This document shows positions 25,512 through 34,673 of a stretch of 64,000 nucleotides of DNA, in pieces (within the stretch, counting starts at the first letter, position 1; each line of letters starts with the position of its first letter). Where the stretch lies: NCBI RefSeq assembly GCF_042466665.1, contig NZ_CP162102.1, positions 2,542,001 through 2,606,000 on the forward strand, read 5' to 3'. A program made the translations under genes and the position numbers. The notes beneath the pieces are model-generated. The model worked only from the letters and a program-made list of their open reading frames with translations. It did not search any database and had not been told where the DNA came from. Origin of the DNA: Peterkaempfera podocarpi (GTDB taxonomy: Bacteria > Actinomycetota > Actinomycetes > Streptomycetales > Streptomycetaceae).

Positions 25512-26921
25512 GTGGCACCCTCCGGCACCGCTCCGCTCCGCAACGGCGGGGTCTCCTTCTGGTACTCCTCCCTCGGCCTGCCCGAGGCCCGCCCGGCGCT
25601 GCCGGGTCCGGCCGAGGCCGATGTCTGCATCGTGGGCGGCGGCTTCACCGGGCTCTGGGCGGCGTACTACCTCAAGAAGGCGGACCCGGGGCTGCGGGTG
25701 GTGGTGCTGGAGAGCCGCTTCTGCGGCTACGGCGCGTCCGGCCGCAACGGCGGCTGGCTGTACAACGGCTTCGCCGGCCGCGGTGTGTTCGCCAGGCGGT
25801 ACGGGCACGAGCGGGCCCGGGCCATGCAGCGGGCCATGAACGACGCGGTGGCGGAGGTGGTACGGGTCGCAGCCGCGGAGGGCATCGCGGCGGACGTGGC
25901 GCCCGGCGGCGTGCTGGAGGTGGCCCGCACACCGGCGCAGCTGGCCCGGCTGCGGTCCTTCGTCGAGGAGGAGCGCACCTTCGACGAGGCCGACCGGGTG
26001 ATGCTGACGGCTGTCCAGACGACGGAGCGGGTGCGGGTGGCAGGCGCCCTGGGCGGCACCTGGACGCCGCACGGTGCCCGGATCCAGCCCGCCGCCCTGG
26101 TGCAGGGCCTGGCGCGGACGGTGGCGTCCCTCGGGGTGGTCATCCATGAGTCGACCCCGGTCACGGAGATCCACCCGGCGTCCGGCGCGTCGCGTGCCCG
26201 GGCGGTCACCCCGTACGGGGCGGTGACCGCCGACTACGTCCTGCGGGCGACCGAGGGCTTCACCGCGCAAATCCGCGGGGAGCGGCGCACCTGGCTGCCG
26301 ATGAACTCGGCGATGCTGGTCACCGAGCCGCTGCCGGAGTCCTTCTGGGCGGAGACCGGCTGGGAGGGCAGGGAGGTGCTGGGCGACTTCGCGCACGCCT
26401 ACATGTACGCCCAGCGCACCGCGGACGACCGGATCGCGCTGGGCGGGCGCGGGGTGCCGTACCGGTTCGGCTCCCGCACGGACACCGACGGGGGCACCCA
26501 GCAGCGGACGGTGCGTCAACTGCGGGAGATGCTGCTGCGTTTCTTCCCCGGCGCGGCGGACGCGCGGATCGAGCAGGCCTGGGCGGGAGTGCTGGGTGTG
26601 CCCCGCGACTGGTGCTCGACCGTGGAGCTGGACCGCTCGTCGGGTCTGGGCTGGGCGGGCGGCTATGTCGGCAGCGGGGTCACCACCGCCAACCTGGCCG
26701 GCCGCACCCTGCGCGACCTGGTGCTGGGTGAGACGACCGAGCTGACCGGGCTGCCGTGGGTCGGCCACACGGTCCGCCGCTGGGAGGTGGAGCCGCTGCG
26801 CTGGCTGGGCGTCCACGGCCTGTACGCCGCGTACCACGCCGCCGACCGCCAGGAGGCCGCGGGCCGTCCGACCACCTCTCCGCTGGCCAGGATCGCCGAC
26901 GCGGTCTCCGGCCGGCACTGA
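25512..26921 (+). CDS. FAD-dependent amine oxidoreductase (DAO family, PuuB/gamma-glutamylputrescine oxidase-like)
   Basis: The 469-residue protein begins with the PuuB-like WYSSLGLPEARPALPG and then the flavin-binding VCIVGGGFTGLWAAYYL. It continues with ASGRNGGWLYNG (flavin contact), NSAMLVTEPLPESFW, and a C-terminal GGYVGSGVTTANLAGRTL that closes the FAD site. Relatives oxidise gamma-glutamyl-putrescine or other secondary amines to aldehydes and H2O2. The GS-like ligase and amidohydrolase about 5 kb away on the other strand make a gamma-glutamylated-amine route attractive, though the genes are not one operon. Start GTG 25512 with a weak ribosome site. Confidence 0.85.
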   Translation: MAPSGTAPLRNGGVSFWYSSLGLPEARPALPGPAEADVCIVGGGFTGLWAAYYLKKADPGLRVVVLESRFCGYGASGRNGGWLYNGFAGRGVFARRYGHERARAMQRAMNDAVAEVVRVAAAEGIAADVAPGGVLEVARTPAQLARLRSFVEEERTFDEADRVMLTAVQTTERVRVAGALGGTWTPHGARIQPAALVQGLARTVASLGVVIHESTPVTEIHPASGASRARAVTPYGAVTADYVLRATEGFTAQIRGERRTWLPMNSAMLVTEPLPESFWAETGWEGREVLGDFAHAYMYAQRTADDRIALGGRGVPYRFGSRTDTDGGTQQRTVRQLREMLLRFFPGAADARIEQAWAGVLGVPRDWCSTVELDRSSGLGWAGGYVGSGVTTANLAGRTLRDLVLGETTELTGLPWVGHTVRRWEVEPLRWLGVHGLYAAYHAADRQEAAGRPTTSPLARIADAVSGRH

Positions 26922-26985
26922 GGACCGGCCGGCATCGACCCCGTCGGTGCCGGGCACGGCCCGACGACGGCGGCTCCGGGCCGGG

Positions 26986-28038
26986 TCAGTGGTGCACGAC
27001 GGGGCCGGTCAGGGTGACCCCGGCGAGGTCGGCGACATAGCGGGCACCGAAGGCGCTGGAGGGGGTGTGTGCGCCGGGTTCGGCGTCACCGGCCAGGACG
27101 CGGGCGACCGCGTGCAGGGCGCTGTCCGCGGTGAGGTCGTAGGGGTCGGGGCAGCTGAGGGTGGCGGTGGCGCTGCCGCCGGAGGGGGAGGTGGCGCGGG
27201 CCCAGGCCTCGGCGCGGGAACGGGCGCGGCGCTCCTCGCCGGGTCCGGGGACCAGGCGGTCCACCAGGCGCCCGGCGGCGCGCCGTACCGCCGGGCGGCG
27301 CAGCAGCGGGGCGGCCAGCGTCTGCAGCCGGCTGCCGGGGGGCAGCACGGTGTAGGTGGTGATGCCGGGTATGCCGGTGGAGTGGTAGGCGGTGGCGATG
27401 TCGCCCCAGGGCAGGGAGCCCACGGTGCGCGGTCCGGAGGGGAAGTCCGCCCGCAGGGTGCGCCAGCCGGCCGGGACCGCCACGATCCGGCCGCCGACCC
27501 GGGCCCGGCCGCCGAGGGCGATCCCCTCCAGTGCGGTCTTGGCGGTGCCCGGGCTCAGGGTGCCGCCGACGGTGAAGGCCAGATCGAGGTGGTCGGCGTC
27601 CGGGACCTCCGCGGCCACCAGGGCGGCGAGGCAGTCGGTGGGCACCACGTCGAAGCCGGCGCCGGGCAGCAGCACCACACCTGCCTCGCGGGCCTCCGCG
27701 CCGCGGGCGTGGATCCACTCGAAGACGTCGATCTCCCCGGTGATGTCCAGGTAGTGGGTGCGGGTGGCCAGGCAGGCGTCGACCATGGGGGCCGCGGTGG
27801 CCGAGAACGGCCCGGCGCAGTGGACGACCGCGTCCACTCCGGCCAGTGCGGTGTGCAGGGCACCGGTGTCGGCGAGGTCGACCACCCGGTGCTCCAGACC
27901 GAGCCGCTCGGCGAGAGCGGTCACCTGCGCCGCGGACCGGCCCGCCAGGATCGGGCGCAGCCCGCGTTCGACCGCCAGCCGGGCGATCAGCGTGCCGGTG
28001 TATCCGTTGGCTCCATACAACATCCACGTCGTGTCCAT
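26986..28038 (-). CDS. Saccharopine-dehydrogenase-like / trans-acting enoyl-reductase-like NAD(P) protein
   Basis: The 350-residue protein opens with the Rossmann motif MLYGANGYTGTLIARLA and shows VHCAGPFSATAAPMVDACL and THYLDITGEIDVFE, typical of the saccharopine-dehydrogenase-like family that includes mycobacterial trans-acting enoyl reductases. It continues with AGFDVVPTDCLAALVA. The C-terminal half has the family dimerisation domain. The ATG at 28038 is chosen over one four codons upstream because it gives the usual family start. It converges on the FAD oxidoreductase gene. Substrate unknown. Confidence 0.82.
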   Translation of the reverse strand: MDTTWMLYGANGYTGTLIARLAVERGLRPILAGRSAAQVTALAERLGLEHRVVDLADTGALHTALAGVDAVVHCAGPFSATAAPMVDACLATRTHYLDITGEIDVFEWIHARGAEAREAGVVLLPGAGFDVVPTDCLAALVAAEVPDADHLDLAFTVGGTLSPGTAKTALEGIALGGRARVGGRIVAVPAGWRTLRADFPSGPRTVGSLPWGDIATAYHSTGIPGITTYTVLPPGSRLQTLAAPLLRRPAVRRAAGRLVDRLVPGPGEERRARSRAEAWARATSPSGGSATATLSCPDPYDLTADSALHAVARVLAGDAEPGAHTPSSAFGARYVADLAGVTLTGPVVHH

Positions 28039-28227
28039 GCCGCACAGCATGCCGGGCTGTCAGACGGTGGGCCAGCGGTGGAGGCCGGTGCGGCGACCCG
28101 CGTCGCGGCGGAAACCGGTGGGGCGGGACGCCGCAGCCGGTGGCGGGCCGGTACGGGGGCAGCGCTTCCCTTTCCCGCGTGCCCCGGCGGCGCCCCGTCG
28201 CTGTGACGCACCGCTCCCGAGGCCGTG

Positions 28228-28257
28228 TTGACGCTGCGACCGGGCACGTGGTGGGAT
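28228..28257 (+). promoter_or_regulatory. Promoter of the first cobalamin operon
   Basis: TTGACG (28228-28233), an 18-bp spacer and TGGGAT (28252-28257). The second cobalamin operon has the same layout, TTGACC-N18-TGGGAT at 42354-42383, and this recurrence makes the call credible despite the imperfect -10. Confidence 0.65.
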
Positions 28258-28259
28258 CT

Positions 28260-28458
28260 TTGCGCCAATACGGAGGCATGGAGAGGAAGCCGGTGCGAAT
28301 CCGGCGCGGTCCCGCCACTGTCACCGGGGAGCGCCCTCGACCCATGGTCACGGCGGCCGGATTCACGGCCGTTGGAAGGCCCGGGGGTGTGCTGATCCGG
28401 GAGCCAGGAGACTCTCGCCTCCGCTCGTCGATCCAGGGCGCGGACCCTGAGTGAGGAC
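28260..28458 (+). ncRNA. Cobalamin (B12) riboswitch 1
   Basis: Core elements of the AdoCbl riboswitch appear in order: GCCGGTGCGAATCCGGCG, the L5 segment CGGTCCCGCCACTGTC (about 28306-28321), GGGGAGC, TTGGAAGGC, and the B12 box GAGCCAGGAGACTC (28401-28414). A 5-bp hairpin (28434-28449) follows; its loop begins GGACC, complementary to GGTCC in L5, so it is the kissing hairpin P13. The Shine-Dalgarno GTGAGGA (28451-28457) comes straight after it, so control is probably at translation. It governs cobD to cobB. Confidence 0.95.
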
Positions 28459-28467
28459 ACGCACGCG

Positions 28468-28530
28468 ATGCAGCCTGCCCTGGGCGCCCTTCCCTCCCTG
28501 ACGTCCACCACCTGTCGCTGCACCGGCTGA
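28468..28530 (+). CDS. 20-residue upstream ORF between riboswitch 1 and cobD
   Basis: The ATG at 28468 lies about 10 bases after the riboswitch-controlled GTGAGGA. It reads MQPALGALPS followed by LTSTTCRCTG and stops at 28530, five bases before the GTG of cobD, which has no ribosome site of its own. The second riboswitch has the same arrangement. The likely role is translational coupling: ribosomes admitted by the riboswitch read this leader and reinitiate at cobD. The peptide itself need not matter. Confidence 0.6.
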   Translation: MQPALGALPSLTSTTCRCTG

Positions 28531-28535
28531 CCGGC

Positions 28536-29486
28536 GTGCGTGCCCACACCGCCTTCGCGGTGGGCGCGGTGGCCGGCTATGCCGCGGACACCGTCCTGGC
28601 CGATCCGCGCCGCGGCCACCCTGTCGCCTTCTTCGGCTCGGCCGCCGCCGCACTGGAGCGCCGGCTGTGGCGCGACCACCGGGCTGCCGGGTCCGCCTTC
28701 ACCGCGCTCTGCGTGGGCGCCGTCGCCGCCGGAGCGATCGCGGCCGACCGGGCCGCGGGCCGCAGCGGGACGGCCCGGGCACTGCTGGCCGCCGGGGCCA
28801 CCTGGACCGTGCTCGGCGGTACGTCGCTGACCCGGGAGGCCCGCACCGTCGCCGCGGCGCTGGAGGCCGGGGATCCGGCCGCGGCCCGGGCGCGGCTGCC
28901 GCACCTGTGCGGACGCGACCCCCGGGGGCTGGACCGCGACGGCCTGGCCCGCGCCGTGGTGGAGTCCGTCGCCGAGAACACCGCCGACGCCGTGGTCAAC
29001 GCGCTGACCTGGGGGGCGCTCGCAGGCACCCCGGGGCTGCTGGCCTTTCGCGCCGTCAACACCCTGGACGCCATGGTCGGGCACCGTTCGCCGCGCCACC
29101 GCCGCTTCGGCTGGGCCTCGGCCCGGCTGGACGATGCGGTGGGCTGGCCCGGGGCCCGGCTGACCGCGCTGCTCACCGTCGCCGCCGCGCCGGACCCGGG
29201 CCGCGCCTGGCGGGTGTGGCGGCGGGACGGCTCCGCGCATCCCAGTCCCAACGCCGGGCAGGCGGAGTCCGCCTTCGCGGGTGCGCTGGGCGTGCGGTTG
29301 GGCGGGACCCTGGCGTACGGCGGCCGGGTGGAGCACCGGCCGGTACTGGGCGGGGAGTTGCGGCCGGTGCAGGTCGCGGACATCGAGCGGGCGTGCCTGC
29401 TGTCGCGCCGGGTGGGGCTGCTGGCGCTGGGCGCCACCGCCGCCGCCCGGTGGGCGGCCGGGGCCTGGTGGGGGAGGCGGGGATGA
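28536..29486 (+). CDS. cobD: Adenosylcobinamide-phosphate synthase (CobD/CbiB)
   Basis: The 316-residue membrane protein has the CbiB signatures ADTVLADPRRGHPVAFFG, a hydrophobic block (about 50-95), VVESVAENTADAVVNALTW, FRAVNTLDAMVGHRSPRHRR and DDAVGWPGARLT. It joins aminopropanol phosphate to adenosylcobyric acid. The GTG at 28536 lacks a ribosome site and is probably coupled to the upstream ORF. The ATG of cobQ (29483) overlaps its end (ATGA). Confidence 0.93.
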   Translation: MRAHTAFAVGAVAGYAADTVLADPRRGHPVAFFGSAAAALERRLWRDHRAAGSAFTALCVGAVAAGAIAADRAAGRSGTARALLAAGATWTVLGGTSLTREARTVAAALEAGDPAAARARLPHLCGRDPRGLDRDGLARAVVESVAENTADAVVNALTWGALAGTPGLLAFRAVNTLDAMVGHRSPRHRRFGWASARLDDAVGWPGARLTALLTVAAAPDPGRAWRVWRRDGSAHPSPNAGQAESAFAGALGVRLGGTLAYGGRVEHRPVLGGELRPVQVADIERACLLSRRVGLLALGATAAARWAAGAWWGRRG

Positions 29487-30981
29487 GCGGGGCGCTGCTG
29501 GTCGCGGGGACGACCTCGGACGCGGGCAGAGCGTGGTCACGGCGGGGATCTGCCGCTGGCTGGCCCGGCAGGGGGTGCGGGTGGCGCCGTTCAAGGCGCA
29601 GAACATGTCGCTGAACTCCATGGTCACCGCCGACGGTGCGGAGATCGGCCGGGCGCAGGCGATGCAGGCGGCGGCGGCCCGGGTGGAGCCGGAGGCGGCG
29701 ATGAACCCGGTGCTGCTCAAGCCCGGCGGCGACGGCCGCAGCCAGGTGGTGCTGCTGGGCCGCCCGGTGGCGGAGGTCGGGGCGCTGGACTACCGGGAGC
29801 GCAAGCCGCTGCTGCTGGAGCGGGCCCTTGAATGCCTGGCCGATCTGCGGAGCCGCTTCGAGGTGGTGGTCTGCGAGGGCGCGGGCTCTCCGGCCGAGAT
29901 CAATCTGCGCGACCGCGACATCGCCAACATGGGCCTGGCCACCGCCGCGGGGCTGCCGGTGGTGGTGGTCGGCGACATCGACCGCGGTGGGGTCTTCGCG
30001 TCGATGTACGGGACGCTGGCCCTGCTCTCGGCCGAGGACCAGCGGCATGTGGCGGGGTGGATCGTCAACAAGTTCCGCGGCGACGGCCGGCTGCTCCAGC
30101 CCGGCCTGGAGATGCTGGAAAAACTGACGTCACGTCAGGTGATGGGTGTACTGCCGATGCTGTCCGGTCTGTGGCTGGACGCCGAGGACTCCCTGGACCT
30201 CGACAGCGCCGTCGACCGTGGGGGCTCCGCCGCCCCGTACGGCGCCGAGGTGCTGCGGGTCGCGGTGGTGCGCCTCCCCCGGCTGTCCAACTTCACCGAT
30301 CTGGACGCCCTGGCGCAGGAGCCCGGCGTGCTGGTCCGGTGGGCGTCCCGGCCGGAGGAGCTCGCCGACGCCGATCTGGTGGTGCTGCCCGGCACCCGCG
30401 CGACCGTGGCCGACCTGGCCTGGCTGCGCGAACGCGGGCTGGCCGCGGCGGTCACCCGGCGCGCGGAGGCCGGGCTCCCGGTCCTCGGGGTGTGCGGGGG
30501 TTTCCAGATGCTCTCCCGGCTGATCGTCGACGATGTGGAGTCGGGCGCCGGTGCGGTGCCGGGCCTCGGGCTGCTGCCGGTACGGGTGGAGTTCGCCCGC
30601 GCCAAGACCCTGGGCCGCCCGGTCGGCGAGGCCTACGGGGAACGGGTGGCCGCCTACGAGATCCACCACGGCGTGGTCTCGGTGGAGGGCGGCGAGCCGT
30701 TCCTGGACGGCTGCCGGGCCGGCTCCGTCTGGGGCACCACCTGGCACGGCGCACTGGAGAACGACGGCTTCCGCCGCGCCTTCCTGCGGCAGGTGGCCCA
30801 GCTCGCGGGGCGCGACTTCACCCCCGCCCCCGACTCCTGCTTCGCCGCCGCCCGTGAGCAGCGGCTTGACCGGCTGGGCGATCTGATCGAGGAGCACGCC
30901 GACACAGACGCCCTCTGGCGGCTGATCGAGAGCGGCGTACCGCAGCAGGCGGGGCCCTTCGTCCCTCCGGGTGCGCCATGA
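29483..30981 (+). pseudogene. cobQ: Cobyric acid synthase (CobQ), frameshifted in the P-loop near 29528
   Basis: The ATG at 29483 overlaps the cobD stop and reads MSGALLVAGTTSDAG; the next codon has lost one base (GGC-AGAGCGTG where GGC-AAG-AGC-GTG is expected), so the frame shifts exactly at the P-loop lysine. From 29530 the other frame continues perfectly: SVVTAGICRWLARQGVRVAP, FKAQNMSLNSMV, VVCEGAGSPAEINLRDRDIA, then the class I amidotransferase domain with nucleophile VLGVCGGFQMLSR and the histidine in YEIHHGVV. Repaired, it would be about 499 residues. CobQ amidates adenosylcobyrinate a,c-diamide at four sites. As read it would be inactive; a sequencing error is a strong alternative. Confidence 0.88.
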
Positions 30982-31013
30982 CCCTGTTGAACCGAGACCC
31001 TGGAGAGGCCGCC

Positions 31014-34000
31014 ATGTCCGCCGCCACCGTGCTGCTGCTGTCCACCGCGGACACCGATCTGCTGGCGGCCCGCGCCTCCGGCGCCGACTACCGGATCGGC
31101 AACCCGGCCAGGGTCGACCCGGCCGTCGATCTGCCCGCCCTGCTGCACGGCGCCGATGTGGCCGTGGTGCGGCTGCTCGGCGGCCGGCGGACCTGGGAGG
31201 AGGGGCTGGCCGCGATCGCCGCCGCCGGGGTGCCCACCGTGCTGCTGGGCGGCGAGTCGGTGCCCGACGCGGAGCTGATGGCGCTCTCCTCGCTGCCGGC
31301 CGGTGTGGTCGCCGAATCGCTGGCGTACCTGGTGGAGGGCGGGTCCGGCAATCTTGCCGAGCTGGCCCGGTTCCTCTCCGACACGGTGCTGCTGACCGGC
31401 GAGGGCTTCGCCCCGCCGCAGCCGATGCCGCAGTTCGGCCCGCACGGGGAACGCGCGCTGCTGAAGGGGCGGCCCACTGTGGGGGTGCTCTTCTACCGGG
31501 CGCACGAACTCTCCGGCAACACCGCCTTTGTGGAGACGCTCTGCGATGCGGTGGAGGCCCGCGGCGGCAATGCGCTGCCGGTGTACTGCGGTTCGCTGCG
31601 GGACGCGGACCCGGCGCTGTACGACCTGCTGGCCCGGTGCGACGCGCTGGTGACCACAGTGCTGGCGGCCGGCGGCACAGTGGCGGCCGAGGCCTCGGCG
31701 GGCGGCGAGGAGGAGAGCTGGGACGTCGGGGCGCTGGCGGAGCTGGACATCCCGGTGATCCAGGGACTGTGCCTCACCACCAGCAGGGCCGCCTGGGAGG
31801 CGTCGGATGCGGCGCTGTCCCCGCTGGACGCGGCGATGCAGGTGGCCATCCCGGAGTTCGACGGCCGGATCGTCTCGGTGCCCTTCTCCTTCAAGGAGAC
31901 CGGGGAGGGCGACGTCCCGGTGTACCGGGCCGACCCCGAGCGGGCCGCCCGGGTGGCCGGGATCGCGGTGCGGCATGCGGCGCTCCGGCACCGGCCCGAC
32001 GCCGACAAGCGGATCTGCCTGATGTTCACCGCCTACCCCACCAAGCACTCCCGGGTCGGCAACGCCGTCGGACTGGACACCCCCGCCTCGGCGGTGCGGC
32101 TGCTGGACGCGCTGCGCGACGCGGGCTACACCGTGGACGGCTACCCGGACAACGGGGACGAGCTGATCCACCGGCTGATCGCCGCGGGCGGCCACGATGT
32201 GGAGTGGCTGACGGAGGAGCAGCTGCGCCAGGCCCCGGCGAGGGTGCCGCTGGCGGACTACCGGCAGTGGTTCCAGGCCCTGCAGCCCGGACTGCGGGAG
32301 TCCGTCCGGGAGCACTGGGGGGAGCCCCCGGGCGGGCTCTATGTCGACGGCGACGAGATCGTGCTGGCCTCGCTGCGGTTCGGCAATGTGGTGCTGATGA
32401 TCCAGCCGCCGCGCGGCTTCGGCGAGAACCCCATCGCCATCTACCACGACCCGGACCTGCCGCCCTCCCATCACTATCTGGCGGCCTACCGCTGGCTGGA
32501 GCAGTCCTTCGGCGCCGACGCCGTCGTCCATCTGGGCAAGCACGGCACCATGGAGTGGCTGCCCGGCAAGGGCCTCGGCCTGTCCGCGGAGTGCGCACCC
32601 GACGCGGTGCTGGGCGAGCTGCCGCTGGTCTACCCCTTCATCGTCAACGACCCGGGCGAGGGCACCCAGGCCAAGCGGCGCGGCCACGCCACCGTGGTGG
32701 ACCATCTGGTGCCGCCGATGGCCCGCGCCGACACCTATGGCGACCTGGCCAAGCTGGAGCAGCTGCTCGATGAGTACGCGCTGGTCAGCGATCTGGATCC
32801 GGCGAAGGCCCCGGCGGTGCGGGCGCAGATCTGGACCCTGGTGAAGGCCGCCGAGCTCCATCACGACCTGCAGGTGGACGAGCAGCCGGACGACGCCGCG
32901 TTCGGCGAGTTCGTGATGCACATCGACGGCTATCTCTGCGAGATCAAGGATGTGCAGATCCGCGACGGCCTCCATGTGCTGGGCGCCGGCCCGGTCGGCG
33001 AGGCCCGGGTCAACCTGGTGCTGGCGGTGCTGCGGGCCGCCCAGGTGTGGGGCGGCCGGGCGGAGGCTCTGCCGGGGCTGCGGGCCTCGCTGGCGGCGGA
33101 GTTCGGGCTGGTGGAGCGGGAGCTGCTGGCGGAGCCCGGCGCCGCGGTGAAGGTTCCGGACGGCCTGAGCTCGCTGGTGGCCGGGCCCTCCCGGACCGCG
33201 TCCGACGCGGTGGACCTGCTGGAGCAGCTCTGCCGGCGGCTCGCCGAGGCCATGGAGCAGCGCGACTGGGCGGTGGACGCCGCGCCCCCACTGGTGGCCG
33301 AGGTGCTGGGCCGCCATGTCCCGGACGCGGTGCGGGTGCTGGAGTTCGCCGCCGGCGAGGTGGTGCCGCGGCTGGGGCGTACCGGCGACGAGATCGCCCA
33401 TGTGCTGCGGGCGCTGCGCGGCGGCTATGTGCCGGCCGGGCCGTCCGGCTCGCCGACCCGGGGGCTGGTCAATGTGCTGCCCACCGGCCGCAACTTCTAC
33501 TCGGTGGACCCGAAGGCCATCCCCTCCCGGCTGGCCTGGGAGGTCGGGCAGTCGCTGGCCGACTCCCTGGTGGAGCGGTACCTCCAGGACACCGGGGACT
33601 TCCCCCGGTCGGTGGGCCTGACGGTGTGGGGCACCTCCTGCATGCGTACCCAGGGCGACGACATCGCCGAGATCCTGGCGCTGCTGGGCTGCCGTCCCGT
33701 GTGGGACGACGCCTCACGCCGGGTCACCGGCTTCGAGGTGGTCCCGCCGGCGGAGCTGGGCCGGCCGCGGATCGATGTCACGGTACGGATCTCCGGGTTC
33801 TTCCGCGATGCCTTCCCGCATGTGGTGGCGCTGATCGACGACGCGGTACGGGCCGTGGCGGAGCTGGACGAGCCCGCCGACCGCAACCATGTGCGCGCCC
33901 ACGCCGATCAGGACACCGCCGAGCACGGGGACCGGCGGCGGGCGACGGCGCGGATCTTCGGCTCCAAGCCGGGGGCGTACGGCGCGGGTCTGCTGCCGCT

Positions 34001-34673
34001 GATCGACGCCCGCAACTGGCGCTCCGACGCGGACCTGGCCGAGGTGTACGCGGTGTGGGGCGGCTACGCCTACGGCCGCGGCCTGGAGGGGCGGGCCGCG
34101 CGCGGCGACATGGAGCAGGCGTTCCGGCGGATCTCGGTGGCCGCGAAGAACGTCGACACCCGTGAGCACGACCTGGTCGACGCGGACGACTACTTCCAGT
34201 ACCACGGCGGCATGGTGGCCATGGTCAGGCATCTGACGGGCACCTCGCCCGAGGCCTATGTCGGCGACTCGGCGCTGCCCGACCAGGTGCGGACCCGGAC
34301 GCTGTCCGAGGAGACGCACCGCGTGTTCCGCGCCCGGGTGGTGAACCCGCGCTGGATGGCCGCGATGCGCAGGCACGGCTACAAGGGCGCCTTCGAGATG
34401 GCCGCCACCGTGGACTACCTCTTCGGGTACGACGCCACCGCGGGCGTGGTGGACGACTGGATGTACGAGCGGCTGGCGGGCGAGTACGTCTTCTCGCCCG
34501 AGAACCAGGAGTTCATGAGGCGCTCCAACCCCTGGGCGCTGCGCGGCATCACCGAGCGCCTGCTGGAGGCCGCCGACCGCCGGCTGTGGGCGGAGCCGGA
34601 CCAGCAGACCCTGGACCGGCTGCGCGAGATGTACCTGGAGCTTGAGGGCGACCTGGAGGGTGAGGACCGATGA
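31014..34673 (+). CDS. cobN: Cobaltochelatase large subunit CobN
   Basis: The 1219-residue protein is a full-length CobN/BchH-type chelatase: the N-terminal TVLLLSTADTDLLAARASGA, the mid region IVHLGKHGTMEWLPGK-like segment (VVHLGKHGTMEWLPGKGLGL), RNFYSVDPKAIPSRLAWEVG, WGTSCMRTQGDDIAE, and KNVDTREHDLVDADDYFQYH. It inserts cobalt into hydrogenobyrinic acid diamide with ATP-driven partner subunits. The ATG at 31014 follows GGAGAGG and matches family starts; an earlier in-frame ATG at 30978 overlaps the cobQ stop. The next gene, the AAA+/vWA subunit, overlaps by 4 bp (ATGA). Confidence 0.96.
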   Translation: MSAATVLLLSTADTDLLAARASGADYRIGNPARVDPAVDLPALLHGADVAVVRLLGGRRTWEEGLAAIAAAGVPTVLLGGESVPDAELMALSSLPAGVVAESLAYLVEGGSGNLAELARFLSDTVLLTGEGFAPPQPMPQFGPHGERALLKGRPTVGVLFYRAHELSGNTAFVETLCDAVEARGGNALPVYCGSLRDADPALYDLLARCDALVTTVLAAGGTVAAEASAGGEEESWDVGALAELDIPVIQGLCLTTSRAAWEASDAALSPLDAAMQVAIPEFDGRIVSVPFSFKETGEGDVPVYRADPERAARVAGIAVRHAALRHRPDADKRICLMFTAYPTKHSRVGNAVGLDTPASAVRLLDALRDAGYTVDGYPDNGDELIHRLIAAGGHDVEWLTEEQLRQAPARVPLADYRQWFQALQPGLRESVREHWGEPPGGLYVDGDEIVLASLRFGNVVLMIQPPRGFGENPIAIYHDPDLPPSHHYLAAYRWLEQSFGADAVVHLGKHGTMEWLPGKGLGLSAECAPDAVLGELPLVYPFIVNDPGEGTQAKRRGHATVVDHLVPPMARADTYGDLAKLEQLLDEYALVSDLDPAKAPAVRAQIWTLVKAAELHHDLQVDEQPDDAAFGEFVMHIDGYLCEIKDVQIRDGLHVLGAGPVGEARVNLVLAVLRAAQVWGGRAEALPGLRASLAAEFGLVERELLAEPGAAVKVPDGLSSLVAGPSRTASDAVDLLEQLCRRLAEAMEQRDWAVDAAPPLVAEVLGRHVPDAVRVLEFAAGEVVPRLGRTGDEIAHVLRALRGGYVPAGPSGSPTRGLVNVLPTGRNFYSVDPKAIPSRLAWEVGQSLADSLVERYLQDTGDFPRSVGLTVWGTSCMRTQGDDIAEILALLGCRPVWDDASRRVTGFEVVPPAELGRPRIDVTVRISGFFRDAFPHVVALIDDAVRAVAELDEPADRNHVRAHADQDTAEHGDRRRATARIFGSKPGAYGAGLLPLIDARNWRSDADLAEVYAVWGGYAYGRGLEGRAARGDMEQAFRRISVAAKNVDTREHDLVDADDYFQYHGGMVAMVRHLTGTSPEAYVGDSALPDQVRTRTLSEETHRVFRARVVNPRWMAAMRRHGYKGAFEMAATVDYLFGYDATAGVVDDWMYERLAGEYVFSPENQEFMRRSNPWALRGITERLLEAADRRLWAEPDQQTLDRLREMYLELEGDLEGEDR

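Noticed and set aside
30978..31013. Earlier in-frame ATG for cobN overlapping the cobQ stop
   Set aside because: The ATG at 31014 has a strong GGAGAGG ribosome site and gives the usual CobN start; the earlier ATG adds 12 unconserved residues.
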